Shown: positions 1 to 5,591 of the stretch, piece by piece | How positions within the stretch are numbered: position 1 is the first letter of the stretch | Layout of the letters: the number at the start of each line of letters is the position of its first letter | Origin: DATDQA01 sp035292505 | GTDB lineage: Bacteria; Bacteroidota; Bacteroidia; Chitinophagales; Saprospiraceae | NCBI GenBank assembly: GCA_035292505.1 | Contig: DATDQA010000341.1 | Location: 1 to 5,591 of the forward strand | Direction: 5' to 3' | Length of the DNA stretch: 5,591 nt | Translations under genes and position numbers: made by a program | The notes under the pieces: generated by a model | Told to the model about the DNA's origin: nothing | What the model saw: the letters and a program-made list of their open reading frames with translations, nothing else | Database searches by the model: none

Positions 1-10
1 GGATGTGAAG

Positions 11-126
11 AAGGGTAAAACCGGTAAAGCCGGTTAAATCGGTGAAGCCGGTTTGCACTTATTACTGATATTCCCGGTTTGACCGATTTCACCCATTTCT
101 CCGGTTTCCCCGATTTCTCCCGATTT
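11..126. repeat. Inverted array of degenerate 9-base units (long imperfect hairpin)
   Basis: On the plus strand, positions 11-55 are built from 9-base units of the form GGTRAANCC (for example GGTAAAACC, GGTAAAGCC, GGTGAAGCC). On the minus strand, positions 126-72 are built from very similar units (GGTGAAATC, GGTCAAACC, GGGGAAACC). The two sub-arrays therefore face each other across a loop. An ungapped arm of 34 bases at 18-51 pairs with 74-107 with 26 Watson-Crick matches by my count, leaving a 22-base loop at 52-73. The array lies directly 3' of the minus-strand CHAT gene and reaches its stop codon. A terminator or mRNA 3'-stabilising structure is plausible, but there is no clean T-tract, so that role is inferred. 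Confidence 0.75.
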
Positions 127-3032
127 CATTGCACACTCATCACTGCTGCCCAGTAATACGGATGCGATTGAAGTCTTCGCGCGTTTTGCAGGAACATGCG
201 TTTGGCTTCGCAATTTGCCGCTGAGACATCGCTTCCAGCTTTGAGTTGCTGATAGAAATAACTGGCCATCTGACCTGCCGTCTGATCATCGAGCTTCCAT
301 CTGCTGGCGAGTACATGACGTGCGCCTGCCGCGATGAAAGGTCGTGCAAAATTCAACGTGCCTTCGCCGCGCGCTTGTTTTCCGACGCCGGTTTCGCAGC
401 CCTCAAGGAAGACAACAGAGGCATGGATCTCTTTACCAATAATGTCAGAGACCGTGAGTACTGATTCATCTCCGGGGAAGACAATGCCATGCCGTTGTCT
501 TCCGGTGGTATCTGCATACGCATGAAGTCCCAGATGGAGAACATCATATTTGTTGAGGGCCAGCATAAAAGCCGGAATTGTGGCATTGCGATTGGTATGG
601 ACGGATACATTGGACTTACCAAAGACTTCCCTTATTGCGGCTGCTGCTTCTGCCGTACCCGGCATACCCTGATATTCTGAAATGTCGTGTTGCAGGTCAT
701 AAGACCGTACTGTATGCGTGCCATCTGAATGAATGAAGGCGGCAACATCGGAGATCACCAGATCTGGTCTTTGTCTCTCATGCACCCACGTCGTAGCTGA
801 AAGCACATACCCGATGTTGTGTTCTTTGACGAGATAGGATAGTGCGTCAAATGCGTTAACGCCTTCAGTAGACTGATGAACCAGAATTTCAAACGGCAGC
901 AATTCTAATACGCCATCCGCTGCAATCCACCATTGTTTTTTATTCCTGATCAAGGGATATGCATCCCCCAATACGCATTCAAAGACATGCTTCGCAGTGC
1001 GTGTATAGTTCAGGATATCCGTTTCATCCCATGCATTGGATGGTCTGGTCTGCAGGAGCCCATTCAGTGCATTAATTGCTTCTGTACATACCGTATTAAA
1101 ATTTGATTTCGTCAGCTCAAGTGAATCAGATGTAATAATCAGAGTATAGAGTTGAGAGTCCCTGAGCTGATAACTGATTATTGCTTCATCGTCAGCAAGG
1201 ATCTTTAATACTTTTGCCAGAGTAGTCCGATCTGGCTGATAGGACTTGCGATAGTACTCAGGGTACTTTTGTTGTAGGAGATTAAAATATGCCTGCTTTT
1301 GATCCAGGATAGGATTCATCTCCCTGGGATCATTCACAGAGAGCGCCGTAACTGTTTCTTTTTGGGTCAATGCAATCCCCTTATCAATCACATCTTGAGA
1401 TACTCCCAGTTGAGTAGCCAGAGTCAATGTAGAGAGTTGAGCCAGAAGCATATGTCCTCTGGATTTTTCAAAACAATCAAATGCCTGATGCAGCAATACT
1501 TCTGCGGGTTTTTCCCGGTATATCTTATTGTACCAGCCGATCATGTATGTGTAGATGTCATGATTGAGTCGGGCATTACGTAATACATCGTGATCCGAAA
1601 CTTTTTGCCTTGTGGTAATGATTGTACTGTCAATACGTGTACTCAACCTCAGGATTCCGGGAATAAGATCAGAATCAGAAAAGGCCTGAATGATATAATC
1701 TCCATAGGCAACATAATAATCGAACCACCGTGGATAATATTTGAGATAACGTATATCCAGTGAATCAGCCACATACCTGAGGGGCGATTGAAACATCATT
1801 TCTGATGCCCGCATGACATATGGCATCGCTTCTTTTACACGATTCCCGTCCTCCAGATAAAACATACCCAAGCCTAGTTGGGCGTCAATGTAACCTAATA
1901 GATAATAGAAGTTGATATCCTCTTCTTGTTCAAACAACATGATAGCCTCCCGCATTGATCTTTGCGCCTCGTCTGTATTACCAAGCCCGTAAAGGAGATA
2001 TGCTTTGGCCCGATATAGGTCGCCATAGGAAGTCGCATATTTTTTTAATTGCGGAGTATACATAGGGATCTTGTCGAGAATTGCGAGCCCATGTTCTGGT
2101 GCATTGATATATCCGGGTATATAGCACATCGCCAGTGCGCAGTGATAGTCAATCAGGTTTGCAGTGTCTTCCTTAAAATACCTGTTCGTCAGTGTTAAAG
2201 TGGTGTCTACATATGTGTTCAGACGAGTAGCCTCATTTTTCTGCGCGTAGATGTAACACAGTGATGTATATGGCAGAATAACACCAGATGTCGTATCAAT
2301 TCCACTACCTCGCAATTCTGCAATAGCCTGTTGCTGATATGTCTCTGCGAGATCAAAATCTTCTAATTTGCGATAGATTTCCCCAAGGTTATAGGCTATG
2401 AGAAATTTGTCATAGGGAGGATATCTCCATGTCTTGTGTAATGTTTCTTCTTTCTGTAGAAGTTCAATGGCCTCCTGTATGCGATTTGCATCAAAAAAAT
2501 AATAGCTCCCGATATCCCTGTAGTACCTCTGCATCGATGGATCATCCCATGCATAATATGCACTCAGATACGCCAGTGCCTGGTCAAAGTATTTCCCTGC
2601 TGAGTCCGGCTCAGTTTGATAGTAGAAACCAAGATTGAGAGCACGCTGTCCGAGAGTCAGTGTATCGTCACGCAGTCCAGTCATTTCGAAGCTCTGAAGC
2701 ATTTTTTGTGCAGGTGTAGAGTCTACAGGATCATTATCTCTGATCAAGGCGTAGCACCACATATTCTTTGCGCGATTTCGGAGAATGATGGACTGTGATG
2801 ATGAATGTGAAAGGAAACTATCCAGCAGGCTGCGTACAGCTGCATATCTGCGCCATTGAATAAGACTGTCTGCTTGCTGGAGTATGAGAGGTAAGGTTGA
2901 ATCTTGTGGCGGGTAAGGTAGTTCGGTCTTTTCTGACGCTATGAACAAAGGGGATTCTTTGTGCGACTGCCTGCACATGAAAAAAGTGATAATTATCCCG
3001 AAACCCAGTACACAAGAGGTGATCCCACGCAT
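126..3032 (-). CDS. Exported TPR-CHAT domain protein (putative caspase-like cysteine peptidase)
   Basis: The gene encodes 968 residues. The N-terminus has a basic residue followed by a hydrophobic stretch (residues 4-19) ending FFMC at 17-20, so the protein is exported or membrane-anchored. Cys20 could be a lipidation site, but FFM is a poor lipobox. Residues from about 50 to 415 are helical TPR-like repeats (for example 210-240 and 335-368). A linker helix resembling those that precede CHAT domains follows (FEKSRGHMLLAQL, from 521). The C-terminal CHAT domain spans about 600-968. Visible family motifs are a strand-turn with LPFEILV (712-718), HLGLHA with the presumed catalytic His837, LEGCETG with presumed nucleophile Cys879, GEGTLNFARPFIAAGA (889-904), SRWKLDD (910-916) and HPYYWAAV (957-964). 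Both dyad residues are present, so peptidase activity is possible; the substrate is unknown. The glycine usual after the catalytic His is Ala838. The ATG at 3032 is chosen because it gives the complete signal sequence; the next Met (residue 19) lies inside it. No Shine-Dalgarno sequence is visible. The gene is divergent from the TPR-HTH regulator, 242 bp away. Family assignment is firm; activity and compartment are inferred. Confidence 0.95.
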   Translation of the reverse strand: MRGITSCVLGFGIIITFFMCRQSHKESPLFIASEKTELPYPPQDSTLPLILQQADSLIQWRRYAAVRSLLDSFLSHSSSQSIILRNRAKNMWCYALIRDNDPVDSTPAQKMLQSFEMTGLRDDTLTLGQRALNLGFYYQTEPDSAGKYFDQALAYLSAYYAWDDPSMQRYYRDIGSYYFFDANRIQEAIELLQKEETLHKTWRYPPYDKFLIAYNLGEIYRKLEDFDLAETYQQQAIAELRGSGIDTTSGVILPYTSLCYIYAQKNEATRLNTYVDTTLTLTNRYFKEDTANLIDYHCALAMCYIPGYINAPEHGLAILDKIPMYTPQLKKYATSYGDLYRAKAYLLYGLGNTDEAQRSMREAIMLFEQEEDINFYYLLGYIDAQLGLGMFYLEDGNRVKEAMPYVMRASEMMFQSPLRYVADSLDIRYLKYYPRWFDYYVAYGDYIIQAFSDSDLIPGILRLSTRIDSTIITTRQKVSDHDVLRNARLNHDIYTYMIGWYNKIYREKPAEVLLHQAFDCFEKSRGHMLLAQLSTLTLATQLGVSQDVIDKGIALTQKETVTALSVNDPREMNPILDQKQAYFNLLQQKYPEYYRKSYQPDRTTLAKVLKILADDEAIISYQLRDSQLYTLIITSDSLELTKSNFNTVCTEAINALNGLLQTRPSNAWDETDILNYTRTAKHVFECVLGDAYPLIRNKKQWWIAADGVLELLPFEILVHQSTEGVNAFDALSYLVKEHNIGYVLSATTWVHERQRPDLVISDVAAFIHSDGTHTVRSYDLQHDISEYQGMPGTAEAAAAIREVFGKSNVSVHTNRNATIPAFMLALNKYDVLHLGLHAYADTTGRQRHGIVFPGDESVLTVSDIIGKEIHASVVFLEGCETGVGKQARGEGTLNFARPFIAAGARHVLASRWKLDDQTAGQMASYFYQQLKAGSDVSAANCEAKRMFLQNARRLQSHPYYWAAVMSVQ

Positions 3033-3033
3033 A

Positions 3034-3059
3034 GCCGATCGGAAAGTTAAGGGATCGGC
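3034..3059. promoter_or_regulatory. Perfect inverted repeat beside the CHAT gene start (operator or leader hairpin)
   Basis: GCCGATC at 3034-3040 is repeated in inverse as GATCGGC at 3053-3059, with a 12-base spacer. Only one base separates it from the start codon at 3030-3032. The arm centres are 19 bp apart, within the range expected for a dimeric helix-turn-helix operator. In CHAT mRNA the same bases would form a 7-bp stem with a 12-base loop across the ribosome-binding zone. Either role is an inference; the symmetry is seen directly. Confidence 0.45.
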
Positions 3060-3154
3060 GACGTAATGGGGAATGAATCGGGTTCAGAATCTCGCGGTTG
3101 TTATTAAATATCTGGCTGAGCACATGGATTCACTCCTACCCGCAGCAGCGGACG

Positions 3155-3169
3155 CACGCCCAAGGCGTG
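3155..3169. repeat. Small GC-rich hairpin in the upstream region of the regulator gene
   Basis: CACGCC (3155-3160) and GGCGTG (3164-3169) form a perfect 6-bp stem with loop CAA. It lies about 105 bases upstream of the regulator start and has no following T-tract, so it is not a typical intrinsic terminator. It may be a leader structure if transcription starts upstream of it. Confidence 0.4.
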
Positions 3170-3191
3170 GTGTGCGCCTGGTTGCACATTC

Positions 3192-3205
3192 TGGCAGCAT
3201 TGCCA
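3192..3205. repeat. Small hairpin upstream of the regulator gene
   Basis: TGGCA (3192-3196) and TGCCA (3201-3205) form a perfect 5-bp stem with a 4-base loop GCAT. A further 4-bp stem, GGCG (3238-3241) with CGCC (3247-3250), lies 24 bases before the start codon. Short stems like these can arise by chance; their clustering in one 100-base stretch is the only reason to record them. Confidence 0.3.
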
Positions 3206-3274
3206 TTCTGAAATGCACCCCATCGTATTGTACCGGTGGCGCAAGTCGCCGATACTGACTATCTTCCAAAAGCA

Positions 3275-5143
3275 ATGCGGGCACTATCACCCTTCCTCCT
3301 GTTCTGTTTGTTGTGTTGGCTTTCAAAATCCACGCAAGGACAACAACGAATTGATACGCTCCTGATCAGACAGTGGATTGATTCTGCCTGGGATTATTCG
3401 GATACCAAACCCGACAGAACACTGACATTCGGAAGACAAGCGCTCCGTGCAAGTCATCATACATATTACTTTGGTGAACTCAACGGACTTCAGACAATTG
3501 GCGAGGCATACTATACCCTGGGTCAGTTGGATAGCGCAGCCTTCTATTATGCCCTCGCTTTACAACGTGCGCGGGCGGAAAATGATAACAAAGAGATAGG
3601 AAACAGTTGCACTAGCCTGGCCAGTATTTTCCTGGAGTCGGGAGCACGCGATTCTTCACTTCATTATTATCAACTCGCGATCAATACTTTTCAGGAAGTC
3701 CGTGATTCATCATCGCTCTGTGATGCGTACCTACGCTGTGGCAATGTGTATAATACGATGGGAAATCATGACCTGGCAATTCATTCTTATTTGCAATCCA
3801 TCCGTATCTGCGAGGCGATTGGAAACGATGAATACACTGCATACAACTATGGTTCGATAGGTATTGTGCATGATAAACAAGGCAACTATCCGAAGGCAGA
3901 AGAGTATTTTCTCAAAGCGTTGGATCAATTCAGAACGCTGAATAATATCTATGGCCAGGTAGGGGCCTTTAATAATCTTGGCATCCTATATAAAAACATG
4001 AAGGATTATCAAAAGTCCGCGGATGCCTATGCTCAATCCCTTATACTTGCTGATTCGATCGACAACAGGAGAGGAGTATTATCCGCCCATACTAATCTTG
4101 GTATTCTGAATGTGCAAATGGGTTTGCATGAAAATGCATTAACACATTGTAAGATCGGTCTCCAACTTGCACGTGAGTTCCAGGTCAAAGAATCAATTTC
4201 TGACAATCTCAATTGGATGTCGCGTGCACAAATGGGATTGGAAGATTATCCAAATGCGTTAATCAATGCTAACGAAGCGCTCATTCTTGCACAGGAAGTA
4301 CAGTCATTGGAAAAACAGCGTGATGCTAACCTGACCCTTTCGGAGATTTATCAGGCCCTTGGCGGCTTTGATCGCAGTCTGGAATATTTTAAAGCCTATA
4401 CTGTAGTAAAAGACAGCCTGTTCAACTCAGAGAGATCAAAGCAAATCAGTGAGCTCCAGACGATCTATGAGACTGAGAAAAAAAACAAAGAGATACAACT
4501 TCTTGAAAAAAATGCGGAGATCGACAGCATCCGTAAGACGCGTCTGTGGACTGGACTTGGTCTGAGTCTGATCGCAGGATTTTTACTTGTTTACGGACAA
4601 TGGATGCGTCGTGTCCGTGATAAGAAAATTCATGTGCAGGAAAAGGAACTCGAAGTACAACGTCGTAAAACTGCAGAACTTGAAATGGAAAAGGTCAGCA
4701 GGGAACTCGATTTCAAAAAGCAGGAACTCGTCGCGAAGGCCCTTCAACTTGCTAGAAAAAATGAATTCCTCCAGTCGCTCAACACGGAGGTGGATAAAAT
4801 GCGCAATGATACCGATGGTCCTGTCGCAGATTCGGCACGCAGGATATCACGTCAGATCAGGATGGATATCGAGTCCGAGGAGGACTGGGAGTTATTCCTC
4901 GCCAGCTTTCGCGAAGTGCATCGCGAGTTTCTGGACCGGCTGCAGCAGTCATTCCCAACGATTACAAAAAGTGAAATCCGTCTTGCCTGCCTGATGAAAA
5001 TGAACCTCTCTGCAAAGGAGATGGCCGCCCTCCTGAACATCACCACAGACGGCGTCAAGAAAGCCCGCTATCGTCTCCGCAAGAAAATGGAACTCGGATC
5101 TGGCATAGATATTCAGGAATATCTTCTTGCTTTCCCGTACTAA
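3275..5143 (+). CDS. Membrane-anchored TPR sensor with cytoplasmic LuxR-like HTH (transcriptional regulator)
   Basis: The gene encodes 622 residues from ATG 3275. This start gives a clean Sec signal peptide (MR, a hydrophobic core, then STQG/QQ near residue 23). An in-frame GTG at 3236 would add 13 residues carrying three Asp to the n-region and is less likely. About eight consecutive TPRs occupy residues 68-383, with typical features such as ALGGFDRSLEYF and NMGNHDLA-like turns. A coiled coil (about 385-422) leads into one transmembrane helix (about 424-444), followed by RRVRDKK, which fits the positive-inside rule with the TPRs in the periplasm. A second, cytoplasmic coiled coil spans about 446-512. 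The C-terminus (about 557-607) is a helix-turn-helix of the LuxR/GerE-like type seen at the end of Bacteroidota TPR regulators: ITKSEIRLACLM, then LSAKEMAALLNIT, then the recognition helix DGVKKARYRLRKKM. There is no histidine kinase or receiver domain, so signal transfer must be by conformational change, oligomerisation or proteolysis. It is probably a regulator of its own and the divergent CHAT promoter (inference from position). Confidence 0.93.
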   Translation: MRALSPFLLFCLLCWLSKSTQGQQRIDTLLIRQWIDSAWDYSDTKPDRTLTFGRQALRASHHTYYFGELNGLQTIGEAYYTLGQLDSAAFYYALALQRARAENDNKEIGNSCTSLASIFLESGARDSSLHYYQLAINTFQEVRDSSSLCDAYLRCGNVYNTMGNHDLAIHSYLQSIRICEAIGNDEYTAYNYGSIGIVHDKQGNYPKAEEYFLKALDQFRTLNNIYGQVGAFNNLGILYKNMKDYQKSADAYAQSLILADSIDNRRGVLSAHTNLGILNVQMGLHENALTHCKIGLQLAREFQVKESISDNLNWMSRAQMGLEDYPNALINANEALILAQEVQSLEKQRDANLTLSEIYQALGGFDRSLEYFKAYTVVKDSLFNSERSKQISELQTIYETEKKNKEIQLLEKNAEIDSIRKTRLWTGLGLSLIAGFLLVYGQWMRRVRDKKIHVQEKELEVQRRKTAELEMEKVSRELDFKKQELVAKALQLARKNEFLQSLNTEVDKMRNDTDGPVADSARRISRQIRMDIESEEDWELFLASFREVHREFLDRLQQSFPTITKSEIRLACLMKMNLSAKEMAALLNITTDGVKKARYRLRKKMELGSGIDIQEYLLAFPY

Positions 5144-5160
5144 AAGTAGCCTCCTCCTTA

Positions 5161-5304
5161 AACCTGCCTGGGTTATCACTCGCGCGACTCCACGCTGAAC
5201 CTGGCAGATTAGACACTCTGCAAGTGCCCACGTTAAACCTACCTCCCCGCGCTAAACCTGCCAGGGTTGCATACGCGCCACCCTAGCGCTAAACCTGGCA
5301 GGTT
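5161..5304. repeat. Five interspersed copies of the near-palindrome AACCTGSCAGGTT
   Basis: Copies start at 5161 (AACCTGCCTGGGTT), 5198 (AACCTGGCAGATT), 5236 (half copy AACCTACC), 5255 (AACCTGCCAGGGTT) and 5292 (AACCTGGCAGGTT). Start-to-start distances are 37, 38, 19 and 37 bp. The bases before each copy are also similar: GCGCTAAACCTG is identical at 5249-5260 and 5286-5297, and 5191-5204 carries the related CACGCTGAACCTGG. The last copy extends to a stem, GCTAAACCT with AGGTTAGC, with one bulged A. The first copy starts 17 bases after the regulator stop codon, so a role in transcript ending is plausible but unproven. Confidence 0.75.
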
Positions 5305-5324
5305 AGCCATGCGCAATGGTGTAA

Positions 5325-5444
5325 GTGCAAGTGCAAGCTCAACCTCAAGTGCAACACCCTCACGCTTTCTCATCCGATTTGAATTGTGTCCCGACGCTCA
5401 CCTTGAATTTGAGTTTGTGTTTGCTCTTGAACTTGCACTTGAAC
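5325..5444. repeat. Inverted array of TTGNNN hexamers
   Basis: Five units in CAA orientation (mostly GTGCAA, with GCTCAA and CCTCAA) fill 5325-5354. Seven units in TTG orientation (TTGAAT, TTGAAC, TTGCAC and variants) fill 5403-5444. Aligning 5325-5354 against 5415-5444 in register gives about 22 of 30 pairing bases, with a loop of about 60 bases. The design (short period, two facing sub-arrays) matches the 9-base array after the other gene, although the unit sequence differs. Confidence 0.65.
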
Positions 5445-5591
5445 TTTTCCCCTCCAACCTTTCGCCTCCTGATCCGATTTCAATTGTGTCCCGATGCTCC
5501 ATTTGAATTTGAATTTGCACTTGAACTTGCACTTGAGTTTGCGCTTGAGTTTGCGGCTTGAGTTTGAGTTTTTCCGCCATCCGATTTGAAT
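5372..5591. repeat. Composite tandem repeat of about 100 bp, cut by the window end
   Basis: A conserved head starting ATCCGATTT occurs at 5372, 5472 and 5579, giving periods of 100 and 107 bp. The first two heads match at about 32 of 37 bases, including a shared AATTGTGTCCCGA and GCTC. Each head is followed by a run of TTGNNN hexamers: 7 units at 5403-5444 and 11 units at 5503-5569, one of them expanded to 7 bases (TTGCGGC at 5551-5557). Each run ends in a TTTTCC pyrimidine tract. The difference in unit number explains most of the length difference. The third copy is truncated by the window boundary, so the full copy number is unknown. Confidence 0.8.

Larger units (their letters stand above)
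3033..3274. promoter_or_regulatory. Divergent intergenic control region
   Basis: These 242 bases separate the start codons of the two divergent genes and must hold both promoters unless one lies inside a gene. I found no clear match to the Bacteroidota promoter (TTTG about -33, TANNTTTG about -7) on either strand. The only markedly AT-rich stretch is TTGTTATTAAATATC at 3098-3112, which on the minus strand reads as a possible -10-like core for the CHAT gene. The half nearest the regulator (about 3135-3250) is GC-rich and holds several small hairpins. Neither gene has a Shine-Dalgarno sequence close to its start, as is common in Bacteroidota. Confidence 0.55.
5144..5591. other. Gene-free repeat-rich intergenic region
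   Basis: No credible coding region lies in these 448 bases after the regulator stop codon. Long open frames do exist in the hexamer-rich part, but their translations are low-complexity two-residue alternations (Gln-X on the minus strand, Leu-X on the plus strand) that follow from the 6-base period. The region divides into a block of AACCTG palindromes (5161-5304), an inverted hexamer array (5325-5444) and a tandem repeat of about 100 bp (5372 to the window end). Confidence 0.8.

Noticed and set aside
9..70. Possible coding run in the 9-base array (Val-Lys-Pro repeats on the plus strand)
   Set aside because: It is bounded by a TGA at 6-8 and another stop at about 66-68, with no start codon, so it is a by-product of the 9-base period.
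126..3032. CHAT gene as part of a type III-E CRISPR (Craspase) system
   Set aside because: The protein carries an export signal and there is no gRAMP/Cas7-11 gene or CRISPR array in the window.
3236..3274. Earlier GTG start for the regulator
   Set aside because: It would put three Asp residues ahead of the signal-peptide core, and the ATG at 3275 gives a standard signal peptide.
5267..5561. Two plus-strand open frames of nearly 80 codons over the hexamer arrays
   Set aside because: They are kept open only because the repeat units lack stop codons in those frames; composition is Leu/Glu/Ala or Leu/Asn alternation without any recognisable domain.
5398..5580. Minus-strand open frame of 60 codons with Gln-Val/Gln-Ile/Gln-Thr alternation
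   Set aside because: The alternating peptide follows mechanically from the 6-base repeat period; no start signal or family resemblance, and a 7-base unit breaks the register.
5161..5591. CRISPR array
   Set aside because: The 37-bp spacing looks suggestive, but the repeated part is only about 13 bases and degenerate, one interval is 19 bp, and no cas gene is present.
111..5591. Shared CCGATTT in the left array and in the heads of the right tandem repeat as a sign of common origin
   Set aside because: The match is only 7-9 bases in low-complexity surroundings and does not extend.

Overview
The window suggests a Bacteroidota/Chlorobiota-type (FCB group) bacterium. The grounds are a membrane-anchored TPR regulator with a C-terminal LuxR-like helix-turn-helix, a large exported TPR-CHAT protein, no visible Shine-Dalgarno sequence before either gene, and intergenic DNA packed with short degenerate palindromic repeats. 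This placement is an inference from gene architecture; there is no rRNA or other marker gene here.

Layout. Positions 1-128 hold an inverted array of degenerate 9-base units that folds into a long imperfect hairpin and runs into the stop codon of the first gene. Positions 126-3032 (minus strand) encode a 968-residue exported TPR-CHAT protein with an apparently intact His/Cys dyad. Positions 3033-3274 are a divergent intergenic region with a perfect 7-bp inverted repeat one base from the start of the CHAT gene, and small GC-rich hairpins on the side of the other gene. Positions 3275-5143 (plus strand) encode a 622-residue regulator: signal peptide, about eight periplasmic TPRs, one transmembrane helix, a cytoplasmic coiled coil and a terminal helix-turn-helix. 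Positions 5144-5591 carry no credible gene. They contain five copies of an AACCTGSCAGGTT near-palindrome on a spacing of about 37 bp, then an inverted array of hexamers (TTGNNN) built into a tandem repeat of about 100 bp that continues past the window end.

How the genes may work together (inference). Both proteins should place their TPR domains outside the cytoplasm, and the genes share one control region. The simplest model is an envelope-sensing pair: the TPR-HTH protein senses a ligand or partner in the periplasm and regulates the divergent promoters from the membrane, while the CHAT protein is a protease or protease-like partner in the same compartment. Nothing in the sequence proves that the two interact. 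The 3' end of each gene is followed by a different family of short-period inverted repeats, which may act as extended terminators or mRNA 3'-end structures.
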